From: Jaltomata sinuosa
Lineage: Eukaryota; Streptophyta; Magnoliopsida; Solanales; Solanaceae
Direction of reading: 5' to 3'
DNA length: 64,000 nt
Assembly (NCBI GenBank): GCA_003996215.1
Contig: QJPP01001728.1
Location: 372,001 to 436,000, forward strand
Both the position numbers and the translations under genes were made by a program. The notes below the pieces were generated by a model. That model was not told the DNA's origin and did no database searches. It saw nothing but the letters and a program-made list of their open reading frames with translations. Shown here piece after piece: positions 25,201 through 36,814 of the stretch. Position 1 is the stretch's first letter. Each line of letters opens with the position of its first letter.

Positions 25201-25542
25201 CTGCAAAGATTTCTTTCTGATAGAAACTTCTCTAGCTTGTACAAACTTTTGGTACTTGGGATGTAATTTTGTTCTGATAAACAAGCATGGTTTGTCTAGG
25301 TTGGTACCGTTGGTGGTGGGACTCAACTTGCTTCTCAATCAGCGTGCCTTAATCTGCTTGGTGTTAAGGGTGCATGCAGAGAATCCCCTGCATCGAACTC
25401 GAGGCTCCTGGCAGCCATAGTGGCCGGTTCTGTTTTGGCTGGGGAGCTGTCACTGATGTCTGCCATTGCATCTGGCCAGCTTGTTAAAAGCCACATGAAA
25501 TATAACAGATCAAGCAGGGATATGAGCACGGTTACCTCATAA
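22255..25542 (+). CDS. HMGR: 3-hydroxy-3-methylglutaryl-CoA reductase
   Basis: Four exons, 22255-23213, 24159-24340, 24771-25117 and 25300-25542, encode 576 residues. HMGR reduces HMG-CoA to mevalonate with two NADPH, the committed step of cytosolic isoprenoid and sterol synthesis. The N-terminus has a basic MDIRRRPPKP leader, then two membrane spans (YLTNGIFFTLFFSVAYYLL and LLGFFGIDFVQSF) that anchor it in the ER. A variable acidic linker leads to the catalytic domain. Class I active-site residues are present: Glu255 (ATTEGCL), Lys387 (SDKKPAAVNW), Asp463 (GQDPAQN) and His561 (SHMKYNRSS). The NADPH motifs DAMGMN and GTVGGGT are intact. The serine after KYNR near the C-terminus matches the conserved inhibitory kinase site of plant HMGRs. 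Solanaceae have several HMG paralogues, and I cannot say which this is. Confidence 0.97.
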
Positions 25543-27480
25543 AAGTCTTGAAATTATTAGCAAGTACCTTGCAAATCAACTTGAAAGATATGCAAGGAGA
25601 CTAGAAGTTAAAATTGAAACCGAGGTGGGGGATGGAGCAAGCAGTGCACATCTGCTTCTGCGGTCTGCATTAGCTGTAACTTTTTGCAAGCCATGTGAGT
25701 TTAGGGTAGACAAAACTCACATGGTTGGCTTTACTTCAATGTCCCCGCTGAAGCCTTAGACAAGTTGCATTTTGTTACCCAATCTTGCTTGTCCCCTCTT
25801 TGATCTTATTTATTCTAAATTTTTCAGCATTGGTGTATTGTTGTTTCTGTGGATGTTCTGAAGTTTTGGTATTTGTTATTATTTCATTGTACAGTTTGGT
25901 AATGTGCAAGTACTAAGTAAAGGAGTTTGTCAGTTTCGTTCAATACATTAGGCTTAATTTTCCAAAGCATTCACCGGTAGTATTCTAATCCTTGAGACTA
26001 GACATCAAATGAAGGGTGATTGATGCAATTAGCATAAAGGTACTGCTAAAACTTGGTAACTTATGAACATATTTGTGTTAATGGGAACTAAGTTTTGCTT
26101 TGTTTGGTTGGCGATTTGGTACTGTATGTGATATGGCAAGTGGAATTATAATTTATATGTACAAGGCTAGAATTCATTTTGGGGGGACCAACGAGCCAAC
26201 TGCGATGCATGACTAAACATTGGTTTGGCCCAGCCTAATGAAGGGGTCCGACTCACTAAAAAAAAGGAGTGGTCCAACTTTATCCACGTTCATGCATGTA
26301 ATGATATTTGGCTCTTTCCACTTTGAAAATGATTTATTCACGACTATTCGGTATTTATATCAAATTAATAAAATGTAAAATCTACCCACAATTCATAGTA
26401 TCATAGAATGACTAGGAAAAAGACCCCAGTTCAAGGACCATGGCCGGTTTTCCAATCTGTTAGTTCGTCATCTTTTTCAACTAGTAGCTCACAATAATAC
26501 AAACATGTGGTGTTGGACCCAATGTTGCTTTGTTGGTGCCAACATTAATTGGTGGAACAAAAGTTTTTTTTTACCAATTCCAACTGTTCATGTTGTGCTA
26601 TATCATCACCAACATCGCCATCTAAGATTTAAAATTAGAGCTATTGAAATTATATACATATATATTTCAAATTGATGTTAGCTGGTACGACCATATCTAC
26701 TACGGTAGTTTAGATCCTTCCAAGAATATCGTATCGTGAGCAAGTACAAAATAATATGCTTTCAATAATCATTGTTTTAAAAACTTGATTACTCGTATAC
26801 AACATACTAGTAACTAGTAAGTTCAAAATCTTTAGAATATATCATTGTCCCTTATGGGGCCAACGTGACACACACCTTTTTTGTACAGTTGTATGATTTA
26901 AAATTCAAAGTTCATTGATTACAATTAATCAATTACATGTCCTTCCAGACTATCGTAGATCATTGTTAAACCTAACTAATTCTCTTAATTTATTAACATT
27001 AATTAATCTCTCGAGCCGCGAGTTAAGCATCATATTTTCATACAAATTGTCAAATGGAGTACTGATTTGCTTGCATCAGCTTGGGCCCCTCTCTTTATTT
27101 TTGAAACGGGAAATGACCAAAAATATCCTAACGTATGAAAAATTGCTCACAAATCCCCTTCATTCATTTATTAGTCTAAAATGACCTTCAATCTAATTTC
27201 AAGCACATAAGTGATAATTTGAGGCGGCTAAACTTAAATAGTTTATTTATTTACTTTTAAAAAATAGGGGTCTTAAAAATGGCTATATGTGCACTTCCTA
27301 TGTATTGTAAGTAACTTTGGGGCTGAATAAATACGGTATCCGAAGTTTCATTTAGCTAAACTCCAATCATTTTTGTCTGAAATTAAGCGTAATTTTTTTT
27401 AAAAACTAAATACAAATTAAATCGCAGTATTCAAATAGGATACCCGTGAATATTTCTATGTAAAACATGGAGCGCGGAGC
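25543..27480. other. Intergenic region downstream of HMGR
   Basis: This holds the HMGR 3' UTR and AT-rich flank. I found no gene, RNA or clear transposon. The open frame at 26915-27184 has no recognisable features. Confidence 0.4.
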
Positions 27481-27498
27481 TCTCAGCTTGATTTCATT

Positions 27499-27623
27499 TG
27501 GGCTGAACTATAACTTGGTTATCATCATGGACTCACTAAATGGACCAGCCTGCCCATTGATGGGATTCAGCCCGTTACTTGATAGATATGGGCCGTTGCA
27601 TAGCCCAATTCAGCAGAGGCCCA
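27499..27623 (+). promoter_or_regulatory. Cluster of site II (TGGGCY) elements upstream of the small membrane-protein gene
   Basis: TGGGCT or TGGGCC occurs at 27499-27504 and 27589-27594, and in reverse at 27602-27607 (AGCCCA) and 27618-27623 (GGCCCA). Site II elements bind TCP factors and are frequent in promoters of plant housekeeping, ribosomal and mitochondrial genes. They lie 103-227 bp upstream of the ATG at 27726. Confidence 0.5.
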
Positions 27624-27725
27624 GGACAAATTCCCAGTGACAGTCTCTCTTTCTGCATGAGCTGCTCCAGTTAACTTCAATTTCCTGAATTTGGGGGAAA
27701 AACTGATTTTTGTAAAGGAATTGGA

Positions 27726-28264
27726 ATGGCGAGTGATTGGAGGAAATCGACGGGTAATGTTAGATCATTTGTCGGGAACTTAACCGGAGGTTTAAGGGGT
27801 GGAACCAATTTAGCATCTTGGGTTGTCGCCGGTACTTTAGCTTACTTTCTATGGGTCAAGCCTTCTCAGGAACTCAAGAAACAGCAAGAGGTATTGTATT
27901 TCTCAATTAACAATTCCCCCAAACAAGTTCCCTTTTTTATAGCCCTCAATTCCAAACTAGTTGGCTCAACTGTAGGAATACTCTATATACTTTAATTCGG
28001 ACAAATTTTAGTGTTTACAAGTGTTTTTTGCTTTACTTTTTGGGTGACAGGAAAAGGCGGCTTTGGCTGCTGCATCAGATGCTTATCGTTATGTTGAGAA
28101 GCGAAAACCCATTCCTGATCCCCAGGTACTGTGCCCTTTTCATTTCCATCAAGGGGTTGTCTGTGCTGTATTGAATATTAGTAGTCTTATCCATTTCTTG
28201 AAATTTGCAGGAGACTGGATTGATATACGGTAACAAGAACAGAACTAAGAAATCTGAAGAATAG
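27726..28264 (+). CDS. Uncharacterised small single-pass membrane protein
   Basis: Three exons, 27726-27890, 28051-28125 and 28211-28264, are all in phase 0 with GT-AG borders. They give a 97-residue protein. I do not recognise a named family. The N-terminus is basic and Gly-rich (NLTGGLRGGTNLAS). One hydrophobic segment follows (about residues 29-45, SWVVAGTLAYFLWVKP), then a charged helix-prone stretch (SQELKKQQEEKAALAAASDA). The tail is KPIPDPQETGLIYGNKN and lysine-rich. Clean splicing, single-frame coding and site II promoter elements argue for a real, broadly expressed gene. A small organellar or ER membrane subunit is possible but only inferred. It sits 2.2 kb downstream of HMGR on the same strand. 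Confidence 0.8.
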
Positions 28265-28948
28265 CTTTGCGAGAACTCGATGTCATTCTGTAAGTTAGAT
28301 TGCATAATGCTTAGGGAATTGTAATCCCTTTTGGAGTTACTGCTGCTCATTGGCGTATAGGAGCTTATATACTTGTACTTCTGTACTCATTTTTTTTTAT
28401 GGGGCAAATAATTATCTATACCTAGAAAAGAAAAACATGTAAGCTTTAAGCTTTTTGTTGATATAGTGTAGCATTTTTTTTTTGTTTTCAAGGTGAGGTT
28501 CTTGAATAACGTTATACTGGTTTATCAACATGATGTTTTAATTCCTTTTATCTGAGATACATGAACATCTTTGTTAATTGTTCAAAGTTTATATGTATTG
28601 GTTCGACTAGCTTCTATTCTTTGGTTAATTAATAAGGATTTTTGTATTAACGGTCATCAAATTTCAATTTGCGATAATAGAGGGAGAACCAGCTTTAGTT
28701 GAGATTTGGTGAAGTCAAAGCCCTTTCTCTTCAAGAGTTTCCTTTAACAGCCAAAATATTTGATGGATAATGTACTGTATCTACTCGTACTATAAAAATA
28801 TAATTGAATATTTAAGTTTTATTGGTTAAAAAAGTGTTATTAGCAGTAGGATTCATGTCCATTATATTGAACTAGTGCAAGAAGTGTATAACTTCTACGT
28901 CTACCTTACATATGCTTAAAACATTACTTCTTCCGTAGATAAATTATG
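28265..28948. other. 3' flank of the small membrane-protein gene
   Basis: Presumed 3' UTR followed by AT-rich sequence. Nothing further was recognised. Confidence 0.4.
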
Positions 28949-28953
28949 AAGGA

Positions 28954-29232
28954 TGTTGGGATATAATTAAGTAAATAAAGGCGTACTGTGTCTAACATTT
29001 TGAACTTTTAAATGAGATGGTTACACACTTCAACATGGTATCAGAAGCAAGCAGAAGTCCTAGGTTCAATCTCATCATCACCCATTATCAAAAAGAATTT
29101 ATATGTGCTCGGCTCATGAAAAAGAATTAGACTGCACCTTGCACGTGAGGGGCGGGGGGGGGGGGGGGGGTGTTGGGACCTAATTAAGTAAATAGAAGTG
29201 TGTTCTTTCTTACAAATTAAAACACTTCAAAA
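28954..29232 (+). mobile_element. TRIM-like miniature LTR element with 5-bp target duplication
   Basis: The 5' terminal repeat (28954-29035) starts TGTTGGGATATAATTAAG and ends CACTTCAACA. It is followed at once by TGGTATCAGAAGC (29036-29048), which closely matches the usual plant initiator-Met tRNA primer-binding site TGGTATCAGAGC. A purine run (GTGAGGGGC followed by many G) ends at 29170, directly before the 3' repeat (29171-29232). That repeat starts TGTTGGGACCTAATTAAG and has an internal deletion of about 20 nt. AAGGA flanks both ends (28949-28953 and 29233-29237). LTR, PBS, purine tract, LTR and a 5-bp duplication in 279 bp with no coding capacity is the TRIM plan. Confidence 0.75.
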
Positions 29233-29237
29233 AAGGA

Positions 29238-30887
29238 TACCCTTAATACTTGCCTGTAGTTATTTCTGAGGTATGTCAACCTTAGACCTCATTGTTCTTA
29301 CTTCTTAGTTTATCTTGATATCACCCTAGTATTGAGAAGTTTAGGTTTTGATTTCATGTCTTGCTATGGCAAACCATTGGTTGAAACTTCATCTGACGGT
29401 TGGCTGATTGGAGCAGGTTTGGGAAACTATAGCAACTTATTTATTTCAAAGCTTTTGATACATGATAGATTCATCATTGAATAACTACATGATTAAACCT
29501 TTGTTACGAGCTTAATCACTCTTCATTTTGACCGAAAAGAGAACTAAAGAACAGTCTTGTGAAATTTGTGATAACTTATAGTCTCCAGACTCTAGCTTTA
29601 TTTTGATTTGAGATTACCTATTCCTTCTCTTGCCTTTCTATTAAGAAGGCAATAATTAACAAGCACAATCGAAGTGTAGTACAACTAAGAAGCTATTTTT
29701 TTTCTTATTCTTTTCTTTTTAAAATTAGTCTATATATATAAAAAAAGTTTTAGTTACGGGTCTTAGATTTTTTATTTGATAGATCTTATTACATACCTTT
29801 TCTGATCAAGACTTGAATTCTAACAAACACTAAATAAGCAAAATGACAACTTAAAAGAGTTGCTTTTCTTTGAACTCTATGAAATTATTGCTTCTTTGGA
29901 GCAGAAGGAAAGACTACGGCTGTCTTTTAACTTATTTGAAATGAACTACTTTTATGGAAATTTCGGATATTCATTTTGGATGACCTTAAAAGTAAAAAAA
30001 CAAAGGAAATAAAGGGTAAAAGAGAACGAGGATGAAACCTATCTTCACTGAACGTTGTGAAGGGGGATTTTGAAGCAACGCAGCTTCGTTCTCAGACAAA
30101 TATCTATTTGAACTTCTCTTCTGGAAATTCACAGAACTTGCGGTGTGTTGACTGGTTTGATGCTGGAAAATTATCTACTGTTTTTGATTTTACGTGATCT
30201 TAATGGAGTGCAGGATGGTTCTGTAGGTACTTATCTTAGAATTTTCCTTGCCTACATTTACTCCTTTCCTTTTCTGCTTTACCTTTTGTTATTTTTATCA
30301 ACATGAATGACTTGAATGCTATACTTAACAAATTTCAGCAGAAAGGAACTCAGACGTGGATATGTTGTAGAACTTTATTCTGATTTTTCTGTATCATTCT
30401 CTTTGAAGCCCCCGGGCTGTGCCCAGCCATATATGTGAAGTCAAATTCTATCTAAACTTGTTATTAGGAAGTTTTCTTTGTTATCGTTTTTTTTCATAAG
30501 TTATATTGTATTAATAAAACCAGCATAAGGAAAGTGCTGGTTGTTATATACAACCAAATTACAAACTGTGCAGATTACTAATAAACTCTATCATGGCATC
30601 TAGATCATTAACATTGATCCTAGCCATGTTACACAAAAGGAGCAAAGAGAGACATTTCTTCTTAAGGCTAACTATGTTCTCCTCTTTCTCCTTAAAAAAC
30701 TCAGATTTCTTTCCTTCCGTATGACCCACCAAATTGTTGCCGGTATAGTGGACCAAAGTGCTGCTTTGTGGTTGATCAACCCTAATTTGTACCATTCTTG
30801 AAGAAAGAGTGTACTCTCCGGGAAGCACCATTTCATGCACAATAAGTTCATTAGTGTTTATGTGCATCGGTATTTCTTTCAGCTGAA
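29238..30887. other. Gene-poor AT-rich DNA
   Basis: No exon was recognised. A 102-residue open frame on the minus strand (30559-30867) has no domain I can name and no supporting structure. It may be a relic. Confidence 0.35.
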
Positions 30888-31011
30888 GGGGGAGCCTTGG
30901 ATCAACAGTAGAGTTATCTCTGTGTGACCTATAGGTAACGGGTTCGAGCCGTGGAAGCAGTCACTAATGTTTGCGTTAGGGTAGGCTGTCTACATCCCGG
31001 GCTGCTTCTTA
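30888..31011 (+). mobile_element. Au-like SINE with 18-bp target duplication
   Basis: The element starts GGGGGAGCCTTGGATCAAC. It has a B box GGTTCGAGCCGTGG (30941-30954) and ends near CCCGGGCTGCTTCTT, the order seen in Au SINEs. It is shorter than the usual 180 bp or so, implying an internal deletion after TTTGCGTTAGGGTAGGCTG. The flanks GTATTTCTTTCAGCTGAA (30870-30887) and GTGTTTCTTTCAACTGAA (31012-31029) match at 16 of 18 positions and are read as the target-site duplication. Confidence 0.8.
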
Positions 31012-31190
31012 GTGTTTCTTTCAACTGAAAATTGCATAATCATATCCCGTGATTCTATTGTGTAGAGTAATACTACCTCCATCCAAAAAAGAATCGCCTA
31101 GTTCAGTATTGTGGGTAAAATTGAATAACCTGGTCTAGATTTCGCAGTAATTGATTTTTTTCTTTTTCCAAATAAAAACTTAGAGAATTA

Positions 31191-31418
31191 CTCCCTCCAT
31201 CCCTTTATGTGGCACTGTTTGCCTAAGCACGGAGTTTAACAAAAAAAAAATAGACTTTTGAAACTTGTGGTCTAAAACAAGTCATAGACATTCGTGTGGC
31301 TATAAATCATCTCGTTTAGGGTGGTAAGTTTAAAGTTAAATTGTTTTAAATATAGGAAGGTGCTATTCTTTTTGCACAACTAAAAAGAAATGTGCTACAT
31401 AAATTGGGACCGAGGGAG
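31191..31418. mobile_element. Stowaway-type MITE
   Basis: The left end CTCCCTCCATCCCTTTATGT and the reverse complement of the right end, CTCCCTCGGTCCCAATTTAT, are inverted repeats. TA dinucleotides flank both ends. This 228-bp element belongs to the common plant Stowaway (Tc1/mariner-related) class. Confidence 0.85.
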
Positions 31419-31429
31419 TATTAAGTTGC

Positions 31430-34400
31430 ATAAAAGATATTGCAATCATATCAGTTGGCATTTAAAATACCAGAAAAAGAAGATGAGGAAACCATGGTGA
31501 AAAAGGAATGTCTTAGACTCCCCAAAGTAAAAGGAATGGAGAGAGTGACAAGTACTCTTTAGATACTGAAGGAGCTAGACTTGGCTGAAAAGAGAGCTAC
31601 CCGTTCGTCTATGCCTTCTGAGCCCATTAGCTCTGTCATTGACGATCTTTGCTGACATAGAGTTGCTTCATCAAAAGCTTTCTAGAATTTCCACGTATCA
31701 CAAAAAGCTGTTATTTAGTCTCAAAATCTATACTCAACAGTGAGTAAGGGCCTGTATACTTAAAAAAGAAAAAAACTTTACTGGTAATGAAGATCTGAGT
31801 GGTTTTCCTAATTGCATCTACTTCCCTGCTTGCTTCACATATGTAGTCAGGCTTATCACTGAGACAACAACAGATATATAACGGACAGACCATCCTTGCT
31901 GAATGCTGTTCCTGCACTTTGCTGATATGAAATTGTTGGCCGTTCTTGGTGGAAACTCATCTACAATTTTGCAGTAGATATCTGAGGCCAAAGATAGATG
32001 AACATACTAATTTATTGCGTTTATGGTGGTGATGCATTGGATTTTTTTATCTTTGAGCCAAATCATGGTAGATCATTCGTCATAGTTTCCTTTAGGCAGA
32101 TCCTCCCTAAATCTTTAACATCTGCTGTTCTGATTTTCTCTTAACCCAATTATCTTTCTCTAGTATTAACTTTCTTCTTGTTACCAGTTTCAGAAAAAAA
32201 GTATTAACTTCTTGATAATATGCTGGATTAGTATTTTATGACTTCTACTATAACTTGATTTGAATGTTGTATCTAATCCAATTCTCCAATATGGACAAAA
32301 GTACTCTCTTGGGAGCTATAATAAAACCTGCTGTACTGGGGAACACACACATTTTGTTTAATGAGATCGGAATTTCGTGCTCTTTTTGTTTGTTATATTT
32401 TTGTGTTTCACTGCTTGAGCTTAATACTGCTTATTGGCTAGATTGGGATATTTCAGGATAATAGATGCCTTACCTTTTCCACTTTATACATGTTCTTAGT
32501 TTGCTATAAATGCTCCCATATGGAATGTCTTGTGTGTAATTCAATCTCCAGAAAGTCCTACTCTCTCCGTCTCTCTGTGCGTGAAGAGCCCTCATTACGT
32601 GCAGTAATGAGCTCTCATGTAAGTATGTTTTTCATTCTCTTCTCATCTTACAAAACTTTGCATAAACCATTGTTGGTCAAGAAGTTACTACCTGGTTGTG
32701 CCAGAATGGTTAATTTTGAAGGGAACAGAGAAAGAATGATTAGACATCTGGAATTACCTAACCACAAGTAAGGTGAGCAACACTTTGAGAAAAAAGGGTG
32801 AAGAAACAGATAATATCCTTGTTTACATTTGTGGCAAGTGGTGTTTCCTATTTTGGATTTCACTCGAATCTTTTTGAATTTTGATGCAGTTAGGTGAGTG
32901 AATGAGTAGATTAGCATTATATCTAACTTTGACCTTTGTGCATCTGATTAATGGTTGTGCCACTATCATATCTCTAACAGGATTATATTTGAGTACATGT
33001 TCACGTGTGCATGGCCCCATTCTTCAAGTTTTTGACATTCCACAAATACTAATTCCCACAAATTTGTTCGAAGCTAGGATGGATGTATGATTGTGTAATA
33101 ACATATATCGTCGTTTCAGATGGTTTAGTTGTGTTTTGTTCTAAACATTTAATTAATCCATAGATGTGATGATTGAAATGACAAAATGAGATGGATCATT
33201 GGATGTAAAAAAGATGTCACATGAAGCAAAATATTTGCCTTTAAAAAGATGTACTATAATTTTTTGGATCAATGCTCAAATGTTCAACTAATATAGAAAC
33301 TGCAGACTAGTTTGATCAATTAAAGTTTTATTCGAATAAGTGTGAGATTGGCAGTGTGTTTAAATTTCAAGAGACGAAGTCGGAATATAATATACGAGAC
33401 ATGTAAGTCATATAAGTATAGAGATTGGAGATTGAATTGATGATAAAATAGAATCCATGGCCATTTCTATTCTAATGATCTCTTCCCCTTCCGTCTATCT
33501 AATTGATCTCCCTCCAAACTCCTCATAATTTGAAAGAATATGTTGTATACATGTAGAGCAAATAGTAATTGAATAATTATGGAAGTCTCTTAGAGTATTA
33601 TGTTGCCTAAAATTCTACAATGCTGGAAAACAAAAAGGTTAAAGGAGAGGAACAAAATAGACAGGACAGGAGCATCTAACGTCTAGGATATATATATATA
33701 TATTGCTGTCATATCGTTAGTTCCCGTCTTGGTTTCCCAACAGGGTCGACATACTGTTATTATTCAAACATTGTTAAATGACGCAAACTGTAGTGAATCA
33801 TAGGTTTTCTTTATGCCCCAAAATAAGGATTTGATTAGGTATTTCTATTATTAAACTGCGGAGATTCCACAGTTTAATATAATTTAACACATTGTAACTG
33901 TATGTATATATTGAGTGAAAGATATATGGTGCTGGCAGTCTCTGATCGTTGGTGAAGGCCTAATGTACAATATTTCTTATCAGTAACATTAGTTTATTCG
34001 TACTTTGTAGAAATATGTGTGTGTATCATTTAATTTCTAAGTGAAAAAACAATTGAATGATCGTGATTGGTTTCGAACTCAAATCAGTCAGAGGCACTAC
34101 ACGTAACACAAGCATATCGTACTCCCAACTTTTAATAATCTAAAGTGGATATATACCAAACATATCTATTATTATTAAATAAATTAGTCCTTAGTATATG
34201 TATACTCTACTACTTTATTAAAAGATCGACTACCTGTCGTCTTTCTATATATGCATTAATAATAACTTGTGGCTTAGTTATTCTTTTATTATATCATTAT
34301 CTGCCCTTTAGCTTGTTCTTCTGAAAACAAAGCCCTTCATGAGGAGAAGCTTTCCTAATTTCAACTGTAAATATTTTTCTCACTTAGCTTGAGCTCAAAA

Positions 34401-35530
34401 TGTTTCAAACACATAAAACAAGTTTGATAATTTAAGAATATCCTATTATATACCTAGCTAGCCTATAAATAGATTAGTGACATATATAATGACGTTTGTT
34501 GGGACCTTGACATTGTTTATGTCTTCTTTTTTATTAGTAGTAAATTGTATTTCAACATTGACAGCTAAAAATGGGAATGGAGACCGGCCCACCTTTCATG
34601 TCAAATAATCTATTGTACCATGCATGCATCATTCGAATTTTTTTATTACATTACATTTATCCTACCTAGGCTAGGGACCCCTCCATGTCGACTAGTACTT
34701 TTTTTCTCATATATATCTGGTGTATATTCTTTCCTTTTTTAGGAGATGTAAGAGAAGACCCTATCCATTCATTTCCCCCCCTGGGACATTAATTAATTTC
34801 CTTTCACGTATTTTTGCTTGCCATTTCGTACTGCACGTTTCCCTTTCTTTTTTTTGACAAGCACTGTGTTAAAATTTCTAATATTGTATGTCATAGTCAA
34901 ACTAGTAGTAAAAATTAATAGAATTAATCCTTTTTATGATGAGTACTTAATTAGGGTTAAATCCTTTACTCATCAAGTGAAGATTAATGCAGGCCGTACA
35001 CATGCATATGTCACTACTTCCTCTATACACAAGATAACTCAATTACAAAGGGGCGACTTAATCTAGCTTCCTCTAGGGTTCTTTGTACATTTGCAAGTTA
35101 AATACGAAACCATTTTCTTGTTTTTTTGTATGTGTTGGGGATTGAATCAGCTACACAGATGCAGTCTCAGAACCCTGGTTGCTTCGGTAATAATATAACT
35201 TAGGTAGCACTCATATAGTACAAATCAAGAAATTTTCCAACACACAGATAATTATATTTTCTTCACTTTTATCCCCTACAAATTAGTCTCTTTTTTTCTC
35301 CTATGAAAGGTGTGTGTAAAGAGCAAGTACCGATGTGCCGACAGAGTCCACGTGGTCTGACAAGTGAGAGACCACGTCACACGGTCGCCTGTTTTGACCG
35401 CACGTGGCTTCTGCTTCATACATACGTGTCCACCCCATCTTCTGCAACTTTCTTGCTGTTTGCAATGCATGCTCCTGCCACACAGCCTCATTCATTTTAG
35501 TGGCAAACAAAACGGCAACCTTACAATGAT
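31430..35530. other. Gene-poor AT-rich DNA
   Basis: I see no exon set with splice sites, no RNA gene and no dated insertion over these 4.1 kb. The open frames present are short and lack codon structure. Short TA-rich runs occur, for example near 33690. Confidence 0.35.
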
Positions 35531-35531
35531 A

Positions 35532-35856
35532 CTATTCCCTCCTTATTAATTTACGTCTCCTTGCTACGAAAATTAAGATTTATGTTTTTTTTTAATCTTT
35601 TGATATATTCTTACTTGTCACATTTCGCTTTACAAAAGTCAATTTGATTAAAGTTTAAAGCTAAATTAAAGTAGATTAATTTAATATTTTTAATTTAAAA
35701 TTTGAATGGTTAAAAATTTTACACAAAAATACTATAAGTTGTAATCTTTCTCATATTAATATGATGAAAAAATACATCTTAAATGTTGATCAAAGTTCAT
35801 GCAGTTTGACCTCGAGAAACAAAACATTGACAAGTAAAAGTGAACGAAGGGAGTAG
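35532..35856. mobile_element. Stowaway-like MITE
   Basis: The left end CTATTCCCTCCTTATTAAT and the reverse complement of the right end, CTACTCCCTTCGTTCACTT, are similar inverted termini. TA flanks both sides (35530-35531 and 35857-35858). The 325-bp AT-rich interior has no coding capacity. Confidence 0.65.
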
Positions 35857-36543
35857 TACAATGTTTTATCAAAAATGGAGGAAAAAGAAAAAAAGAGAAA
35901 GAGACACATACTTACATTACGTGTATGTTGTCAAAAAGAGTTCCTTCTATATAACCAAGGCGTTGATCGGTTACGCCTGCCTTACCTTTTAGTGAACAAA
36001 CTAATTGTATTTCTGCTAATAATTGATAATTGGATGGAGTGATTATTAAATAACTTAATTATGCTAGCTCAACGAATGTCCTTTACTCGAGGCCTTAACA
36101 TTTCCGACATGCTATTAGCAGACTCTGGAGATCCTTTGTTGTCCTAGTCGGGGAGTTTGGAAATGATCTTCCGAGAACTCTGTCATAGCTGGGAATGAAT
36201 CCACCTGGAATTTTGCTATAGCTGGGGATTCTAAAGTAGACTCTGATTTCTCGGTGCTAAGGAATTCCTCAAAGTTTGTCTCTGAATCTAGAAGCGAAGC
36301 TTGGTGGAAATTTTGAGATCCCTCTCAAAATTTCTGCTCCAGTTAAAGGTTTCATGATGAATCTCATTCTTATGATAAGAGGTTTGAGACTCTGTGGGGA
36401 ATTATGAGATTCTTTCTCGAGATTCACTTTAGTTGCTCTTCTGCACATTCTGTATTCCGGCTTGCTTGGAGATGATCTTCGCCTTCTGAATTTTCGAGAT
36501 TCCTTTCTTGAAAATTTGCCCTAATTTCAATTTCCTGGGTAAT

Positions 36544-36814
36544 ATGACCGAGCCTTTGTGGCACCTACGTATCTCGTTAAAGCAAGAATCAGGTCAAACG
36601 TAGTTCCTACACTTGTAGCGGGAGAATGTTGGAAATAAATAAAGGGATGACCGAAGCCGACACGGTCCACCTACGTATCTTATTCTTGAGAATTCAGGTC
36701 GAACGTAGTTCAAGATAGGAAGGGGAAAGATAGATTTTCCTGAGGGGTTGACCAAAGCCGACACAGGTCGCCTACATATCTCATTCTTTAGAACTCAGGT
36801 CAAACATAGTTTGT
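36544..36814. repeat. Three diverged tandem units, period about 102 bp
   Basis: Units start at 36544, 36647 and 36748. Each has a GACC(A/G)A(A)GCC-like start, then CACCTACGTATCT or a close variant, then a block close to AGGTCAAACGTAGTTC. A spacer of about 35 bp separates them. A larger related stretch (36100-36540) has repeated TTTCTTGAGATTC-like phrases. The source family is unknown; a decayed LTR or satellite is possible. Confidence 0.65.

Noticed and set aside
30559..30867. A 102-residue open frame on the minus strand with a lysine- and leucine-rich end
   Set aside because: It has no recognisable domain, splice partners or promoter. It lies beside a SINE in gene-poor DNA and may be a repeat relic.
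30941..30954. GGTTCGAGCCGTGG considered as part of a tRNA gene
   Set aside because: No cloverleaf or acceptor stem can be formed. The flanking duplication and neighbouring modules fit a SINE.
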